Origin: a virus
Direction: 5' to 3' (one strand)
Virus record (IMG/VR): IMGVR_UViG_3300028920_000034
Span: 1-64,000 of that record
Length of the DNA stretch: 64,000 nucleotides
Part shown: piece after piece, positions 6,593 through 14,862 of the stretch
How the letters are laid out: every line of letters begins with the position of its first letter
How positions within the stretch are numbered: position 1 is the stretch's first letter
Program-made: the position numbers and the translations under genes
The notes under the pieces: generated by a model
Database searches by the model: none
What the model was told of the DNA's origin: nothing
The model's input: only the letters and a program-made list of their open reading frames with translations

Positions 6593-7924
6593 TTACTTGC
6601 TCACGTAGTAGTCCTTTGGAGGTGGCTCTGGGGCCCCCTCGTTGACCTTCGGAATCCCGCCGCGATAGTGAGGCTTAATGAACACCTGGCGCCTGAATTC
6701 GCGCCCTGGCCCGTAGGGCTGATTTCTCCAATGCCCTCTCACTACATGGCGAGCTCGCATCGAAACATCACCACCGGAGTCACCCAGGCGAGATTCGAAC
6801 TTGACACCAACGATGTAGATTGCACCCTTTTGCTTGCGCTCTATTGCGCGCTCGAGCTTACGGCGTTTCCTGGATCCATCCTGGTGCCTCTTCGCTCTGG
6901 CTGCCATCCTGTTGATTTCATCCTGGCAATCCAGTCGCACGTCATCCTGCATGTTGGTGGTGTAAAGGGCAAAATTGGCCACCAACGAAAGCAACCGCGC
7001 GTGCTTTTCATGAAACCCCTTTTTGCCACGATTCCGACCAGCAGCGCCCATGGACTCACTAACAACCGCACGGACGTGTTCGCTCACTGGGCTCCTATTG
7101 CGAGGCATGTGAAATGCGACTGGAAAAATTGGAGAGTCATACCCACAAACAATGCTTGTTGCAATGCTTGTTGCCGCCGCCTCCTCGCCAAACACCAGCC
7201 CTTCACTGACCACCATAGCCTCCAGAGACCCCATATTGCCAAAATGAACTTCATCGCCAGGAAACAAAATCACGCACTGTGGAAAAGGTAACCGCACATC
7301 GAACGAAGGCACATTCACATCCGTATGCCAAAACGATTCGATCAGCGATGACGAAATGTAGAACCTTGGGACAACACCGGCTTGAGCCTTGATCATTGCT
7401 TCATAATACGTTTTCCACCCAAAGGCAGAATCATGGATAGAAATACCAAGGGCGTCTTTTTCCCCATCCGCAACCATTTCCCTCGCGCGCCTAGACTCCC
7501 AGTGGTTCGCTATCCACGCCAATGAATAGGCAATCTTCATGAAACAGTCCGCCTCCATATCCGGAGTACCCTCAATCAAGGACGGATACTTCGCCGCAGC
7601 GGACTTGCAAAACCTGGTAGTCACTTTCAGGTTCGCGTGATTGTGCTTAATTCCACTCCACGCGCCAATTATGGTTTTTTTCCATTGTCTCCACGCACGC
7701 CGACGAATAGATGCTTCAACCTCAGTATCGCCCTCATACATAAGCTGGATAAACCTCAAAGCCACCTTGCCGGACAACAGTAGATCTTGCGCTCCATGTT
7801 CTTGCGCCCAAGCAATAAAAACACCCAGGTACGCAATGGGCTCTTGGTAATTGGAAACACCAGGAAGAGAAACAGCCGCCTCTTTGTAGGCCATTTCTTT
7901 GTACCTATCATTGTCACCCGCCAT
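6593..7924 (-). CDS. Unknown protein in an AT-richer island
   Basis: A 443-residue protein. The C-terminus carries VRGHWRNQPYGPGR followed by VFIKPHYRGG, a pairing I associate with uncharacterised proteins of phages and mobile elements. The middle is hydrophobic and aromatic without a clear membrane segment. Base composition is visibly more AT-rich than any neighbouring gene and codon use differs, suggesting recent acquisition. A perfect 12-bp tandem duplication at 7151-7174 encodes a repeated four-residue unit (IATS). The start ATG overlaps the stop of the upstream gene as TGATG. Confidence 0.65.
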   Translation of the reverse strand: MAGDNDRYKEMAYKEAAVSLPGVSNYQEPIAYLGVFIAWAQEHGAQDLLLSGKVALRFIQLMYEGDTEVEASIRRRAWRQWKKTIIGAWSGIKHNHANLKVTTRFCKSAAAKYPSLIEGTPDMEADCFMKIAYSLAWIANHWESRRAREMVADGEKDALGISIHDSAFGWKTYYEAMIKAQAGVVPRFYISSSLIESFWHTDVNVPSFDVRLPFPQCVILFPGDEVHFGNMGSLEAMVVSEGLVFGEEAAATSIATSIVCGYDSPIFPVAFHMPRNRSPVSEHVRAVVSESMGAAGRNRGKKGFHEKHARLLSLVANFALYTTNMQDDVRLDCQDEINRMAARAKRHQDGSRKRRKLERAIERKQKGAIYIVGVKFESRLGDSGGDVSMRARHVVRGHWRNQPYGPGREFRRQVFIKPHYRGGIPKVNEGAPEPPPKDYYVSK

Positions 7925-8100
7925 CAGTCCCTCCTCACCCACACCTGGTGGATCACAATGCCCGTCAGCGCCGCCATGATGCCAGTGACCGGATCGTCTG
8001 CAATGGCCCACCAGAGCCCAGCGCCAACACCCACCACCAACGCCACGGCCAGCGTGTCCACCACCTTCCTGGACCAGTCCATGAACAGCCTATTGAACAT
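7924..8100 (-). CDS. Small two-helix membrane protein
   Basis: A 58-residue protein with two hydrophobic segments, about residues 15-33 (DTLAVALVVGVGAGLWWAI) and 38-54 (VTGIMAALTGIVIHQVW), and a short charged tail (VRRD). Two short helices in so small a protein fit a small holin or another phage membrane peptide, but no lysis gene is adjacent. It overlaps both neighbours. Confidence 0.5.
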   Translation of the reverse strand: MFNRLFMDWSRKVVDTLAVALVVGVGAGLWWAIADDPVTGIMAALTGIVIHQVWVRRD

Positions 8101-8344
8101 CGGTCCTCACTTTCGTGCCATCGTGGTTGCGCTCCGCCAGCTTCCTGGCCGCCCGGTGGGCGAAAGCGATGGCGCACCGCTTGATACAGAAGTAGCCCAT
8201 GCCGTCCACCCCCCGGGTCAAGGGCGGGGGCTCGCGGTCCGGATAGGCCCTGGCCCACCTCGCCTGGTCCGTGGGTCCGAGAAAGTAGGGCAACGGCTTG
8301 CCGCAGTGCAGACACCTGGGTGTCGGGGTTCTTCGCTTCGCCAT
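8090..8344 (-). CDS. Small zinc-finger protein
   Basis: An 84-residue basic protein. CLHCGKPLPYF near the N-terminus and GYFCIKRCAIAFAHRAARK later form a likely Cys4 zinc site. The start ATG at 8344 follows GAGGTGG and comes three bases after the stop of the large helicase gene. Likely nucleic-acid binding; role unknown. Confidence 0.55.
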   Translation of the reverse strand: MAKRRTPTPRCLHCGKPLPYFLGPTDQARWARAYPDREPPPLTRGVDGMGYFCIKRCAIAFAHRAARKLAERNHDGTKVRTDVQ

Positions 8345-8346
8345 GG

Positions 8347-11058
8347 TTACCACCTCATCTCCACCTGGTTCGCCGGCCGGGACAGCACTCCGCCGCCTCC
8401 ACCCGCCGAATTGGTGTCGCCTTGGCGCTCAGGGCGCCGCTGTGCGGACTTCTTGGCCTTGGCCGTCCGCTTGGCCTTGGGCTTGCGCTCGAGCCCGTGG
8501 TGGGCCAGCCAGGCGCCCAGAAGCTCGCTCCGAATGTCCAGGCTCTCCTTGGTGGGGGCCTCGCCGTCCAGGATGCGCTGCACCACCTCGCGCTTGGATT
8601 CGATCAGCTCGCTGATGTAGTTGTCGATGGTGCCGTCCGCCACCAGGTAGCGGATGGTGACCGCTCGCTCCTGGCCGATCCGGTGGGCCCGATCCTCCGC
8701 TTGCTCCTCGGAGCTCGGGGTCCAGGCGCGCTCCACGAACATCACGTTGCTCGCCCGGGTGAGGGTGATGCCCACGCCACCGGATTCGATCCCGAGGAGC
8801 ATCACGTCCAGGTCCCCCGCCTGGAACGCCTTGACCAGCGCGCCGCGCTTGTCCGCGGAGACGTTCAGGTCGATGCGCCCCACCCGGAGGGGCTCCTGGC
8901 CGCGCTTCGTGGCCTTGCAGCCGGCCTCGAGCTCGTCCAGCACGTCCTGGTGGTGAGCGAACACCAGCACCGGCTCGCCCTGGGCGTGGTACTCGCGGAC
9001 CCACTCCACGGCCGCCTGGGCCTTCAGGCGCCCGGTCTCGTGTCGCTCCCAGGTCATCGCCGCGAGCTGGGCACCAGGCTCGGGGCTGTCCACCATGGCC
9101 TTGACCGTCTTGCGGATGGCGTTGAGCTCCTTGCGGGGCACCTCCACCTTGGTGATGGTGCGCGTCTTGGCGGGGAGCTCCTTGAGCACCTGGTCCTTGG
9201 TGCGCCGGACCATGGTGTCGCGGAGCCGGGCGGAGAGCTCCTCGGTGTTGGTGGCTCCGCCGATCTGCCACCCGAAGCGGTCGCGGTAGGCGCCGCAGTA
9301 CCGGGTAACGTACTTTTTCCAGGAGGCGTAGTCCGCCGGGCGGAGCATCTTGAGCGTGGTGTAGAACTCGACCGGCCGGTTGAGGATGGGCGTCCCGGAG
9401 AGCCCGATCACGGCCTCGGGGTTCACCTGGCTCACCAAGTCCAGCATCGCCTTGGTACGCTGGGCCTTGTAGTTTTTCAGGTAGTGACACTCATCGAAGA
9501 TCAGCGCCTTCGGGGCGAGGGCCTTGAGCTCCTCCACGCGCCGCCGGGCCAGATCGTAGGTGACCACGTAGCAGCTCGCCTTGGGGTCCAGCTTCTGCTT
9601 CCCCGTCTTGATCCGCTGCACGGTCTCCCCGGGGGCCCACTTGTTGATCTCGTCCACCCAGTTGGTGGAGACCACCGCGGGGACCACCAGCACCGCGGGG
9701 CGCGCCTCGGGATGCAGGAGGAGCCACAGGATGGCCTGGATCGTCTTGCCGAGCCCCATCTGGTCACCGATGAGGGCCCGGCCACCGGCCGCGTCCACAA
9801 AAGCCGCTCCGGCGAGCTGGTAGGGGTACGGCTTGAGCCCCTCGGGGAGCATCCCCGCCAGGCGCTCGCCCACGTCCGTGTCCACGTTGGCGTCCTCGAG
9901 GCTCGCCGCGTTGCTCAGGGCCTCGCGCTCGAGGGCCTCCTCGAGCTTCTCCTGGGCGTCGTCGGTGATCGTCACCGTGGCCGGGTCGATGCCCGAGCCC
10001 TCGCCCCAGAGGTAATCGTAGTTGTTTGCCACCAGGGCGGCGCCGATCCACCAGGCGCCCGTGGCCTTGTCCCAGCTCGCGCCCACGCGCTTGAGCCGGT
10101 CCTTGAGGGCCCCATGGTCGGGGTTGTTCCAGGGGGCGTCCAGCTCCACCTTGAGCTCCACGCGGCCGTTGGTGGTCACCAGCACCTGGCCGGGCTTGCG
10201 GAGGGGGATGAGGCCCTCCTTGGCGTCCTTGGCCACCTCGGTGAGCTTCGCGCGGGCCTTGTCGCTCACGGCCACTTTGGCCTCGGTGAACACCTGGCCC
10301 CAGATGGCCGCCAGGGTGTCCGCGGAGATCAGCCACCCGCGGTTCTCGCCGTCCCACGTGGCGCCCACGGACTTGAGCTGGTCCTTGATCACGCCGTGGG
10401 TGGCGTTGTACTTGGGGTGGTCCATCGTGACCAGGAGCCCCGTCTGGCCACCGAAGGCGCTCTGGCCCTTGTAGATGGTGTCGATGCCCACGATGCCCTT
10501 CGGGCGCCGCTCCGGGAGCTTGGCCGCATCCTGGATACTCGACCCGCACGCGATTGCGGCCACCGCGTTGCGCTGGCGCCGGAGCCGGGCGAGGAGCCCC
10601 TTACGGGTCTTCTTGCCCTCCTCCACGGCCTCGAGGATCACCTTGTTGGCGTCCCGGTCCTGGCCGCCGAGCTGGGTGTCCATGTACTTCACCAGGCGCC
10701 TGGCCATCTCCCAGGTGCCTTCACGGGGGCACCCCAGGTCCAGGTAACGCCGCGCGAAGCCAGCGTCCCCAGCATTGAACCCCATGTGGTCCTTGGGCCA
10801 CTTCGGGTCGGTGAGCTCCATCAGGTGCGAGGTGGACTCTTCGATGGCCGGCCGGAACTGCGCCTCGTCCTCGAGGATGGGCGGAAGGCACTTGGTGTGG
10901 GCGCGGCGGAACACCTTGAGGCTCATGCCCAGGGCGTTGAGGGTGGCGAGCTGCGCCGGCTGGAGCCAGACGATCTCCTCGCCGGCCGTGATGGCCTTGC
11001 GGCAGAGCGTACACTTGCCGTCGCTGTGGGCCTCGGTGATCTGGTAGTCGGTTGTCAT
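8347..11058 (-). CDS. SNF2-family (SMARCAL1/HARP-like) helicase
   Basis: A 903-residue SF2 ATPase. Motifs include GDQMGLGKT (431-439, Walker A), DECH (522-525, Walker B), GLSGTP (552-557, motif III) and EQAEDRAHRIGQ (785-796, motif VI), as in SNF2 proteins. An N-terminal CTLC...HTKC (16-57) resembles a zinc finger. Two tandem segments at about 210-253 and 304-351 share the pattern hKxxLKxVGAxWDxxxxxWxI and resemble HARP domains, which in SMARCAL1 drive annealing of single strands. A role in replication-fork repair or strand annealing is likely. The C-terminal 45 residues are basic and disordered. Eleven bases separate it from the upstream gene. Confidence 0.85.
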   Translation of the reverse strand: MTTDYQITEAHSDGKCTLCRKAITAGEEIVWLQPAQLATLNALGMSLKVFRRAHTKCLPPILEDEAQFRPAIEESTSHLMELTDPKWPKDHMGFNAGDAGFARRYLDLGCPREGTWEMARRLVKYMDTQLGGQDRDANKVILEAVEEGKKTRKGLLARLRRQRNAVAAIACGSSIQDAAKLPERRPKGIVGIDTIYKGQSAFGGQTGLLVTMDHPKYNATHGVIKDQLKSVGATWDGENRGWLISADTLAAIWGQVFTEAKVAVSDKARAKLTEVAKDAKEGLIPLRKPGQVLVTTNGRVELKVELDAPWNNPDHGALKDRLKRVGASWDKATGAWWIGAALVANNYDYLWGEGSGIDPATVTITDDAQEKLEEALEREALSNAASLEDANVDTDVGERLAGMLPEGLKPYPYQLAGAAFVDAAGGRALIGDQMGLGKTIQAILWLLLHPEARPAVLVVPAVVSTNWVDEINKWAPGETVQRIKTGKQKLDPKASCYVVTYDLARRRVEELKALAPKALIFDECHYLKNYKAQRTKAMLDLVSQVNPEAVIGLSGTPILNRPVEFYTTLKMLRPADYASWKKYVTRYCGAYRDRFGWQIGGATNTEELSARLRDTMVRRTKDQVLKELPAKTRTITKVEVPRKELNAIRKTVKAMVDSPEPGAQLAAMTWERHETGRLKAQAAVEWVREYHAQGEPVLVFAHHQDVLDELEAGCKATKRGQEPLRVGRIDLNVSADKRGALVKAFQAGDLDVMLLGIESGGVGITLTRASNVMFVERAWTPSSEEQAEDRAHRIGQERAVTIRYLVADGTIDNYISELIESKREVVQRILDGEAPTKESLDIRSELLGAWLAHHGLERKPKAKRTAKAKKSAQRRPERQGDTNSAGGGGGVLSRPANQVEMRW

Positions 11059-11070
11059 CCGGTCCTCCTG

Positions 11071-12231
11071 CTAGGCAGCCAGCGCCAGCGTGAGCTGGAC
11101 GGGCTTGGTGCGGGTAGTGGTGTTGAGGTTGAGCTCGCGCTCGGGGGCGGGCTGGCCGCGGAGCGCCAGGTTTATTGCATCGCGCTTGCGCCAGGCCACC
11201 GCGCCCGTCTCGAGCACCCAGGTGCGGTAGTAGCGGTCGAGCACCTGGTCCGTGTAGTCGTTGCCGTTGTCCTCGAGCCAGTCCACCAGGTTGCCCTCGG
11301 GGGTCTCGCCGGCCACCAGGGTGAGCTCCTCGGTGAGCTCGGTGCGCTGGGCCTCGGTGAGCTCGGCCACCCACTCGGAAGCATCAGCGAAGATCTGGTC
11401 CGTGTAGTCGTGGCCGCCGGAGGCGCTCCACATGCTCTCCTCGAGCTCGCTGTTCACGGCGTCGAAAGCAGCCGTGAGCACCCGGGGGCCCTTGGTGCCC
11501 GTGGCGGGCATCACGCGGCCGTTGGAGCGGCCCACCAGCGAGGCGATGAGCACCGAGTCACAGAAGATGGTGGTGGAGGGGCTGGCGGTCTGCACGGCCT
11601 TCACCAGCTTCTCCCAGCCGGGGCTCTGGGGGCCGCGCCCGAGGAGGTGGACGGCGTGGGGTTGCGCGGTCTCGAGGTAGTCCACCAGCTCCGCCTGGGT
11701 GGTGGCGTCCTTTTTCATCGGGATGGCGGGGAGCCAGTCCGAGAAGCCGAGCGCCTGGGCAGCCGCCTCACCGAACTGGGCCATGGTGAGCTCGCCTTTC
11801 TGGTGGGGCACCAGGACGTTCGCACCGAGCACCCGGCACGCCAGCATGTAGTGGCGGTAGCGGGCCATCCGCTCGAGGGTCTCGGACTGGAAGGCCACCT
11901 TGTCGGGAGCCACCACGTAGAGCTGCGAACCGAGGTGCGCGGCGAGCTCCACGTAGGTCTCGAGGCGCTCGATCCACTGGCTGTGGGTGATCGGCTTGGC
12001 AACGCGAGGAGGGGCATCCTTGGGGAACTCGATCTCGGAGAACGCGCCGGAGTCCACGAACACCTTGACGCCCGTTCCGGCGAGCGCCTGGAGGGCCGCC
12101 ATGGACGCGCCGTTCACGCGATCCACCGCCACGCCCACGTTCATGCCGCAGTCGGCCAGACCGGCAATCTCGCCCTCGTGATTCGAGCCGGAAGCGAAGT
12201 AGCTGATTTCGTTGCGCGTCGTGTTGTCCAT
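11071..12231 (-). CDS. dpdA: DpdA-like DNA transglycosylase (TGT family)
   Basis: A 386-residue protein with features of phage DpdA, the tRNA-guanine-transglycosylase homologue that inserts 7-deazaguanines into phage DNA. It has VDSGAF (59-64), where TGT has its base-recognition Asp; VVAPDKV (106-112); a conserved-looking VPHQKGEL; PAIPMKKDATT; HLLGRG; and FCDSV (223-227), whose Asp225 would be the nucleophile. DpdA normally needs preQ0 or a derivative, but no queC/D/E or folE gene is visible here. A sigma70-like promoter with an operator-like palindrome lies just upstream. Confidence 0.7.
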   Translation of the reverse strand: MDNTTRNEISYFASGSNHEGEIAGLADCGMNVGVAVDRVNGASMAALQALAGTGVKVFVDSGAFSEIEFPKDAPPRVAKPITHSQWIERLETYVELAAHLGSQLYVVAPDKVAFQSETLERMARYRHYMLACRVLGANVLVPHQKGELTMAQFGEAAAQALGFSDWLPAIPMKKDATTQAELVDYLETAQPHAVHLLGRGPQSPGWEKLVKAVQTASPSTTIFCDSVLIASLVGRSNGRVMPATGTKGPRVLTAAFDAVNSELEESMWSASGGHDYTDQIFADASEWVAELTEAQRTELTEELTLVAGETPEGNLVDWLEDNGNDYTDQVLDRYYRTWVLETGAVAWRKRDAINLALRGQPAPERELNLNTTTRTKPVQLTLALAA

Positions 12232-12248
12232 GTGATCCTCCTACCCCA

Positions 12249-12277
12249 GTGATACCCTACCCATGTAAACGTGTCAA
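12249..12277 (-). promoter_or_regulatory. Sigma70-like promoter for the dpdA-like gene
   Basis: On the minus strand TTGACA (12277-12272), a 17-base spacer and TATCAC (12254-12249, four of six consensus bases). Transcription would start near 12242, about ten bases before the start codon, leaving AGGAGG as essentially the whole leader. Confidence 0.55.
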
Positions 12278-12290
12278 CACGTCAACACGT
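12269..12290. promoter_or_regulatory. Operator-like palindrome over the -35 box
   Basis: ACGTGTCAACACGT at 12269-12282 is an inverted repeat with six-base arms, followed directly by a second CAACACGT (12283-12290). It covers the -35 box of the promoter. The XRE-type regulator encoded at 12502-12915 is an obvious candidate ligand, but that is inference. Confidence 0.5.
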
Positions 12291-12299
12291 CTACCGGTA

Positions 12300-12480
12300 C
12301 ACTGCTTTACTATTGCAGTGTCGCGCACTTGCGCCGCTGCGCCCACAAGTTGAGCCCTGTTTAGCCCCACAACTGAATATCAAAAACGTGAGTGATTACG
12401 GTCGAGTGATCTCACTCGGCCAAAAAAACGACATGGGCATGATTTTTTTTGGCGAGTTGTAGTGGGCACCACAAGTCGCC
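12300..12480. other. Gap with stacked inverted repeats
   Basis: The 270-bp gap 12232-12501 contains no credible gene. It holds CACTGC/GCAGTG arms (12300-12320), a CGAGTGA/TCACTCG hairpin (12403-12418), a GCC-A7/T7-GGC stem (12419-12453) and a long imperfect palindrome, GGCGA...TCGCC (12451-12480). The A- and T-runs do not follow the GC-rich hairpins as they would in a standard intrinsic terminator, although the A7/T7 stem could serve as one. The stretch is AT-richer than its surroundings. Confidence 0.5.
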
Positions 12481-12501
12481 GGAGGGCAAGTGTAGCGAAC
12501 C

Positions 12502-12915
12502 TTACTGGTCCTTTTGGAGCTCCCGGTCCACGAAGTTGCCGAGCTGCTCCTCGGTGGGAACAGCTCGAGGTGGCTTCGGCTTCGGCACCCTGGCCGGGGC
12601 CGGAGGTGCAGACGGCCGCATGTTGGCCGCTGGCATCGGGGCCGCCTTGGGCCCCTCGCGCCCCTCGAGCTTTCGCACGGGCGTGGGTGGCGGACTCACG
12701 CCGGCCGCTAGGGCCAGGCTGAATCCAGGGATGTTCTCCACCAGCTCGTCCAGAAGATCATCGTCAATCTCCTGGCCACCGATGCCCTGTTCGATGCCAC
12801 CCAAGATCTTGGGGTGAATCTCGAGCTTCTGGGCCAGCACCTGAAGGTTGATCCCGGCCGCCTTGCGCCGCCGCATCAGGTAGATTCCGAACTGGCGCGG
12901 ATTGTGAATTCGCAT
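12502..12915 (-). CDS. XRE-type helix-turn-helix regulator
   Basis: A 137-residue protein. Residues 8-62 form a compact helix-turn-helix domain (GIYLMRRRKAAGINLQVLAQ, then KLEIHPKILGGIEQG) with the spacing of Cro/C1-type repressors. The C-terminal 65 residues are rich in Pro and Ala and look disordered. It could regulate the palindrome-rich gap and promoter just downstream. Four bases separate it from the DHH gene. Confidence 0.65.
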   Translation of the reverse strand: MRIHNPRQFGIYLMRRRKAAGINLQVLAQKLEIHPKILGGIEQGIGGQEIDDDLLDELVENIPGFSLALAAGVSPPPTPVRKLEGREGPKAAPMPAANMRPSAPPAPARVPKPKPPRAVPTEEQLGNFVDRELQKDQ

Positions 12916-12918
12916 CGT

Positions 12919-13944
12919 CTACTCCTCTGGCACCATCCGCCGCATGTACTCCGGCATGGGCTCGAGCTCCGCCTCGTCCCCCTCGCGATCCAGGCACCAA
13001 GGGGGCAGGTGATTCGAGAAGCCGCTGGCCGCCTTGTGGCCGCCGCCACCGAACTGCTCCGCGATCTTGGCCACGTCCACCTGGGCCGCCCCCTCCACGC
13101 CGCCCTCGCCCCGGGAACGCAGAGAGTAGTGGTACTGGGAGTCCGAGCCGCCATGCCACCACGCCATGCCGTAGTCGATGCCCGGCGCCGTGGCCAGGTG
13201 CCCGGCCACCTCGCTCTGGAAGATGGGAGCGTTCACCACAGCCACCCGGTGCCCATTGAGCTCCATCACCTGGGCCTTGCGCGCGAGGAAGCTCACATCC
13301 GAATCCAGCTTGCGGAGCATCGCTTCCCCGGCCACCACCATCGGGGGCTTCTCCATGTGGCTCCGCGCCAGGCCAGCCGCAACGGCCTCCCGGTGCTCCG
13401 CGTAGTGGCGCACCTGGCGCACCTGCCACGCCAGGTCCTGCCACGTCCGGAAGTCCTTGGTGGTGGTGGCGAGCACCTGGTTCACCTCCTTGGACAACGG
13501 GAGCTGCCAGCGCCACAGATCGCGATCCTCCACGTAGGACACCAGCGTCTCGAGGTGGTCCAGCACCCCCTCGTCCTCGGTGCCCAAGAGCATCGCCTGG
13601 AAGTGTTCCAGGGCCATCCGTGCCCCGCACTTGTCCATATTGAAGGAGGCGTAGGCGAGCCCCACCAGCTCCTCCTGGGCCGACTGGTGGTGATCGTACA
13701 CGGCGATGCTGTCCGCCCGCGCGGCGAACTCCTGCATGGCCTCACGCTTCATGCTGAAATCGAACATCAGCACCTGGCGCCCAGTCGGGTCCGGGGGCTC
13801 GCTCTGGTAGTGCATGGGCACGTACTCTGCCGTGTCTCCCAGCACGTGCCAGGCGATCAGCGCCGCCGTCCACCCATCGTTGCACGGGGGCGCGTGGTAG
13901 ATCACCAGGATGGGTTTGAAGTCCGACACCTCAATCGTAGGCAT
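12919..13944 (-). CDS. DHH/DHHA1-family phosphoesterase
   Basis: A 341-residue protein. HAPPCNDGWTAA (17-28) and VYDHHQS (82-88) are the metal-binding motifs of the DHH domain, and FGGGGHKAASGF (298-309) is the substrate-binding signature of DHHA1. The closest functional types are RecJ-like exonucleases and NrnA-like oligoribonucleases or cyclic-dinucleotide phosphodiesterases. At this length an NrnA-like role (nanoRNA, pAp or cyclic dinucleotide) is more likely than RecJ. The start has GGAGGG upstream; an ATG four codons earlier is less well placed. Confidence 0.8.
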   Translation of the reverse strand: MPTIEVSDFKPILVIYHAPPCNDGWTAALIAWHVLGDTAEYVPMHYQSEPPDPTGRQVLMFDFSMKREAMQEFAARADSIAVYDHHQSAQEELVGLAYASFNMDKCGARMALEHFQAMLLGTEDEGVLDHLETLVSYVEDRDLWRWQLPLSKEVNQVLATTTKDFRTWQDLAWQVRQVRHYAEHREAVAAGLARSHMEKPPMVVAGEAMLRKLDSDVSFLARKAQVMELNGHRVAVVNAPIFQSEVAGHLATAPGIDYGMAWWHGGSDSQYHYSLRSRGEGGVEGAAQVDVAKIAEQFGGGGHKAASGFSNHLPPWCLDREGDEAELEPMPEYMRRMVPEE

Positions 13945-13966
13945 TGCGCCCTCCAATCCGCGGAGC

Positions 13967-14056
13967 TCAGGGAAGGCATCCGCTCATCTTCGCCGCGTAC
14001 CACGCCATGAACATCAGGGCGAACACGCCGCTCGCGTTGCACAGAATACGGCTCAC
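13967..14056 (-). CDS. Possible 29-aa membrane peptide
   Basis: A GTG start overlapping the stop of the upstream gene (GTGA) opens a 29-residue peptide with a hydrophobic core (SGVFALMFMAWYAAKM). It is supported only by the overlap and the hydrophobic pattern. If unreal, the stretch is a short gap. Confidence 0.3.
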   Translation of the reverse strand: MSRILCNASGVFALMFMAWYAAKMSGCLP

Positions 14057-14172
14057 AGCTCATCGTCCATTTCATCAGGAGAAACGTCCCGAGTCATGAT
14101 CCAGATCACCGGCGCCAAGGCCACCGCAATGGTCAACACCGTCAGCGTGAGCATCACACCTTGTTTCAACAT
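14053..14172 (-). CDS. Small single-pass membrane protein
   Basis: A 39-residue peptide beginning MLKQGVM, with a continuous hydrophobic segment (LTLTVLTIAVALAPVIWIM) and an acidic tail (DVSPDEMDDEL). The topology is convincing for a small phage membrane protein. It shares about 98 bases with the end of the HDCxxC gene in another frame, so one of the two may end earlier or be unreal. Confidence 0.45.
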   Translation of the reverse strand: MLKQGVMLTLTVLTIAVALAPVIWIMTRDVSPDEMDDEL

Positions 14173-14374
14173 TCACCACATCGCGGCCCCATCGGTTCCA
14201 CCTGGTGACCGCTCCCAGCTTGTTCGCCAGCTCCCTCACGCCCGCCAGCACCCGTCCAGCGAGTCTATCCGTGGAGAACCCCCACCCACGCCACCTGGGC
14301 GCCACGCGGTCCTCAGAGCCCAGGAACACACACGCTGGGCAATCGTGCTCAAATGTTGGCCAGCTCACCAGCAT
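14075..14374 (-). CDS. HDCxxC protein, second copy of the motif
   Basis: A 99-residue frame beginning MLVSWPTFEHDCPACVFLGSE, whose HDCPACVFLGS matches HDCEACAFLGS of the protein at 123-410. Beyond the motif the two diverge. The last 33 codons overlap the small membrane gene in a different frame and are Asp/Gly-rich (DHCGGLGAGDLDHDSG), so the true C-terminus may be shorter or frameshifted. Confidence 0.45.
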   Translation of the reverse strand: MLVSWPTFEHDCPACVFLGSEDRVAPRWRGWGFSTDRLAGRVLAGVRELANKLGAVTRWNRWGRDVVNVETRCDAHADGVDHCGGLGAGDLDHDSGRFS

Positions 14375-14391
14375 CCGTAGATCCTACCGCA

Positions 14392-14862
14392 TCAGGCCGG
14401 AAAGTACACTGCGCCCCCGCGCTCGCCCTCTCTGCGGAGCTCGCCAGCATCGTGGAGCTTGCCCAGGAGCTTGCCTGTCCTGGTGCGATCCAGGCCAATC
14501 CGCTCGGCAATCTCCGAGCACGCGCACCCTGGCCTTTTCTTCACCGCAGCCACGATCTTCTTGGACGCCTTCGCGATCTCCGCTGGTTTCATCCGATGGG
14601 CTCGCCTCTGGCGCACCTTGCCGCGGTCGAGCTGCACCTTCACGCCATCGGATTGCGCCACCGCCACAGCGAGCTCACGGAGAGTCATCGGGAGAATATG
14701 CTGGTCCCAAACCTCGTCCGTGGAGTCCAGCCATAGGTCCTCCACGCGCCCCTCTCCAGCCCCATCCGTTGACAGGGCCTCGAGCACACCATGGGCGTCC
14801 GTGGCCTTGGCCAATCGCTTGCGAACGACCTTCCACCGCTTGGACGTGTTCGGGCCTGGCAT
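14392..14862 (-). CDS. Winged-helix DNA-binding protein
   Basis: A 156-residue protein. The last 58 residues form a winged helix: KKIVAAVKKRPGCACSEIAE, then RIGLDRTRTGKLLGKLHDAG, then the wing ELRREGERGGAVYF. The N-terminus is basic (MPGPNTSKRWKVVRKRLAK). A transcription-factor role is likely. Its start overlaps the last base of the ParB-like gene, so it probably belongs to the operon driven from 15784-15855. Confidence 0.6.
   Translation of the reverse strand: MPGPNTSKRWKVVRKRLAKATDAHGVLEALSTDGAGEGRVEDLWLDSTDEVWDQHILPMTLRELAVAVAQSDGVKVQLDRGKVRQRRAHRMKPAEIAKASKKIVAAVKKRPGCACSEIAERIGLDRTRTGKLLGKLHDAGELRREGERGGAVYFPA

Noticed and set aside
8320-12252. A plus-strand frame of 1310 codons across the helicase and dpdA-like genes
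   Set aside because: It is the antisense of the SMARCAL1-like helicase and the DpdA-like gene, whose motifs are intact on the minus strand. High GC content often leaves long antisense frames open.
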